Made by a program: the position numbers and the translations under genes
The notes under the pieces: generated by a model
Database searches by the model: none
The model's input: only the letters and a program-made list of their open reading frames with translations
What the model was told of the DNA's origin: nothing
DNA from: Thermaceae bacterium
GTDB taxonomy: Bacteria; Deinococcota; Deinococci; Deinococcales; Marinithermaceae
Direction of reading: 5' to 3'
NCBI GenBank assembly: GCA_026987375.1
Contig: JALSMT010000080.1
Location: 1 to 35,729, forward strand
Length of the DNA stretch: 35,729 nucleotides
Part shown: positions 34,263-35,729 of the stretch, in pieces
How the letters are laid out: the number at the start of each line of letters is the position of its first letter
Numbering within the stretch: position 1 is the stretch's first letter

Positions 34263-35540
34263 GTGACCACGTTGCAGGCGCAAATACCAGTTAGGAAGAC
34301 TGCCGGATATAAACTGTTGGATCGTGCATGGCATCTACTCGGCCTTCTGGTAATGCTTTTATTGGCTTCGTATATTTCATGGGGTTTTGCGGAATACTGG
34401 CCCCCAGCTCAAGCTTGGCCGTTAATTTTACTGGTCTCTCTTGCATACTCAATTTCGTCGGTTATCATTTCGCGCCTCGCGCGTTTTCCAAAAGTGGAAA
34501 GACTCGGTGTTATTGTCTTAACGACTAGCCTAGCCTTCCTGTTAGTTATTGCTATTATTGCATTGGATAGGTTATATTATTCTCGCCTTTTCTGGCTTTC
34601 TTCGTTTAGTATCAGTATTATCTGGCTAATAATAGGGTCATATATATTTACACCTTCAGCTATCCGTTTAGGATTGGTGCCAGGGCCAATGGCTAGCGAG
34701 CTGTGCAAGATAGATTCCGTCAACTGGTATTTGCTACGAAATCCTAGCCTCTCTAATCGACAAGTCGCAGTTCTGGATGGTGTCGTGGTCGATTTGCACC
34801 AAGAGCTTTCACGGGAGTGGATTAGGTTTCTTGCCGGCTGCAGTATCCGGGGCATCCCCGTATTTCACGGAGCCGTTATATTCGAATCGCTTACGGGTAA
34901 GGTATCTCTAGAGCATCTTTCTTCTGGAGCAAGTACTCTTATAAATCAACCTGGGCTATACCTCACTATCAAGCGGATTATTGACATCATTATGGTAGTA
35001 ATAAGTGCACCTATAATCGTACCTATACTAATAGTCACTGCTGTATTTATCAAAATGGGTTCACCGGGCCCTGTTTTCTTCTGGCAGGAACGCGTTGGTA
35101 AAGGAGGGAAAATATTTAGAATGGTCAAATTAAGATCAATGCGTGTAGATGCTGACAGGGCAGGAGCAAAGTTCGCCAGCAAAGATGACGATAGGATTAT
35201 CCCTGGTGGTAAGTTAATGAGGAAATTGAGGATTGATGAATTACCACAGTTTTGGAACGTTTTATTAGGTGACATGAGCATAATAGGCCCAAGGCCCGAA
35301 CAAGTACCGTTTGTAGTGGAATATTCTTCTAAAATTCCATACTATCAATATAGACATCTAGTTAAGCCAGGTATCACAGGTTGGGCTCAGGTCATGCATG
35401 GTTATGCCGCTAGCCACGAGGAAGCCGAGGAGAAGCTGGCGTATGATTTGTATTACGTTAAGCACGTATCGGTTTGGTTAGACCTAATCATAGTTTACAA
35501 AACAGCAAAAACAATCCTTACAGGCTTTGGGGCTCGCTAA
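34263..35540 (+). CDS. Polyprenyl-phosphate sugar-1-phosphate transferase
   Basis: This membrane enzyme would start repeat-unit assembly by moving a sugar 1-phosphate from a UDP-sugar to undecaprenyl phosphate. The 425-residue protein has about four N-terminal membrane helices and a CoA-binding-like middle region, as in WbaP/WcaJ proteins. The C-terminal catalytic domain begins KRIIDIIMVVISAPIIVP and has GSPGPVFFWQERVGKGG, FRMVKLRSMR, LRIDELPQFWNVLLGDMS, IGPRPE and KPGITGWAQV. GTG 34263 is preceded by GGAGG 6 nt upstream. The first sugar (Glc, Gal or an N-acetylhexosamine) cannot be read from sequence. Confidence 0.93.
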   Translation: MTTLQAQIPVRKTAGYKLLDRAWHLLGLLVMLLLASYISWGFAEYWPPAQAWPLILLVSLAYSISSVIISRLARFPKVERLGVIVLTTSLAFLLVIAIIALDRLYYSRLFWLSSFSISIIWLIIGSYIFTPSAIRLGLVPGPMASELCKIDSVNWYLLRNPSLSNRQVAVLDGVVVDLHQELSREWIRFLAGCSIRGIPVFHGAVIFESLTGKVSLEHLSSGASTLINQPGLYLTIKRIIDIIMVVISAPIIVPILIVTAVFIKMGSPGPVFFWQERVGKGGKIFRMVKLRSMRVDADRAGAKFASKDDDRIIPGGKLMRKLRIDELPQFWNVLLGDMSIIGPRPEQVPFVVEYSSKIPYYQYRHLVKPGITGWAQVMHGYAASHEEAEEKLAYDLYYVKHVSVWLDLIIVYKTAKTILTGFGAR

Positions 35541-35551
35541 CTATCGATATA

Positions 35552-35582
35552 TTGACTCTCAAAACCATAAATAGTGTAATAT
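35552..35582 (+). promoter_or_regulatory. Promoter TTGACT with -10 TAATAT before the epimerase gene
   Basis: TTGACT (35552-35557) is followed by TGTAAT at 17 nt (35575-35580) or TAATAT at 19 nt (35577-35582). TAATAT lies 7 nt before GTG 35590, again a leaderless layout. Confidence 0.5.
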
Positions 35583-35589
35583 TGTGAAT

Positions 35590-35729
35590 GTGAGAATACT
35601 AGTTACGGGAGGCGCAGGGTTTATAGGCAGCCACATCGTTGACGCGTTATTGCAGAAGGGGGCCGAGGTCGCGATCCTCGATAATTTTTCATCGGGTAAG
35701 CGCGAAAACATACCTCCTTCTGTACCGGT
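35590..35729 (+). CDS. SDR-family NAD-dependent sugar epimerase/dehydratase, 5' end only
   Basis: The window ends inside this gene. The 46 visible codons read [20 protein letters not shown] and on to [10 protein letters not shown], a Rossmann N-terminus with the GGAGFIG dinucleotide loop and the LDNFSSG stretch typical of UDP-glucose/UDP-GlcNAc 4-epimerases and related dehydratases. GTG 35590 is chosen because it gives the usual MRILVTGG start and a TAATAT box lies 7 nt upstream; GTG 35584 is an alternative. The DNA returns to higher GC, so it may belong to the older part of the cluster. Confidence 0.88.
   Translation, partial: MRILVTGGAGFIGSHIVDALLQKGAEVAILDNFSSGKRENIPPSVP

Noticed and set aside
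1-35729. CRISPR array, toxin-antitoxin pair, phage or defence system
   Set aside because: No regularly spaced repeats, integrase, restriction, Cas or toxin-like genes were recognised anywhere in the window.

Overview
The window is a 35.7 kb piece of a bacterial chromosome. It is GC-rich up to about position 24,745, with house-keeping genes packed tightly and often overlapping by ATGA or 11-14 bases. The last ~11 kb is a clearly more AT-rich polysaccharide cluster. The most likely host is a member of the Deinococcota (Thermus/Deinococcus/Truepera relatives). Three things point there: a PHP-fused PolX next to a PHP histidinol-phosphatase-like gene; a UvrA whose first zinc finger starts CPEH; and many genes with a TANNNT -10-like box only 6-7 nt before the start codon, the arrangement of leaderless transcripts common in that phylum. 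This assignment is inference, as no rRNA or tRNA lies in the window.

Region by region. 1-5,290: an unrecognised small protein (+), a 595-nt convergent spacer, then proB and uvrA on the minus strand. 5,290-8,275: a secreted or surface TPR protein (-) divergent from birA. 8,272-11,658: bioY, a nicotinamidase-like hydrolase, an AlkA-type glycosylase, a PfkB kinase and an unknown protein, all +. 11,659-12,199: a spacer with repeated short hairpins. 12,200-18,927: PHP phosphatase, PolX/PHP, deoB, then cdaA-cdaR-def-fmt. 18,928-19,552: an unexplained 625-nt convergent spacer. 19,553-21,361: a tungsten-type aldehyde ferredoxin oxidoreductase (-). From 21,512 to the right edge: manA followed by a cell-surface polysaccharide cluster.

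The polysaccharide cluster reads as wbpA, wbpB, a formyltransferase, wbpE, a Wzx flippase, a decayed IS3-family element, a Wzy-like polymerase, two GT4 glycosyltransferases, a truncated GT4 fragment, another GT4, a polyprenyl-phosphate sugar-1-phosphate transferase, and the start of an SDR sugar epimerase cut by the window edge. WbpA, WbpB and WbpE would build a UDP-2-acetamido-3-amino-glucuronic acid. A formyltransferase stands between wbpB and wbpE and no WbpD-type acetyltransferase is seen, so a 3-formamido sugar is a plausible product. The initiating transferase, glycosyltransferases, flippase and polymerase would then assemble and export a Wzx/Wzy-type repeat-unit glycan. Base composition changes abruptly within the cluster, showing mosaic assembly by gene transfer.

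The most notable observations are: the set of apparent leaderless promoters; a PolX whose polymerase site has lost two of three expected aspartates while the PHP nuclease site is intact; the formyltransferase-for-acetyltransferase swap; a DGG in place of DGA in the diadenylate cyclase; the decayed IS3 element between wzx and wzy; and three long non-coding spacers with repeats or no recognisable content.
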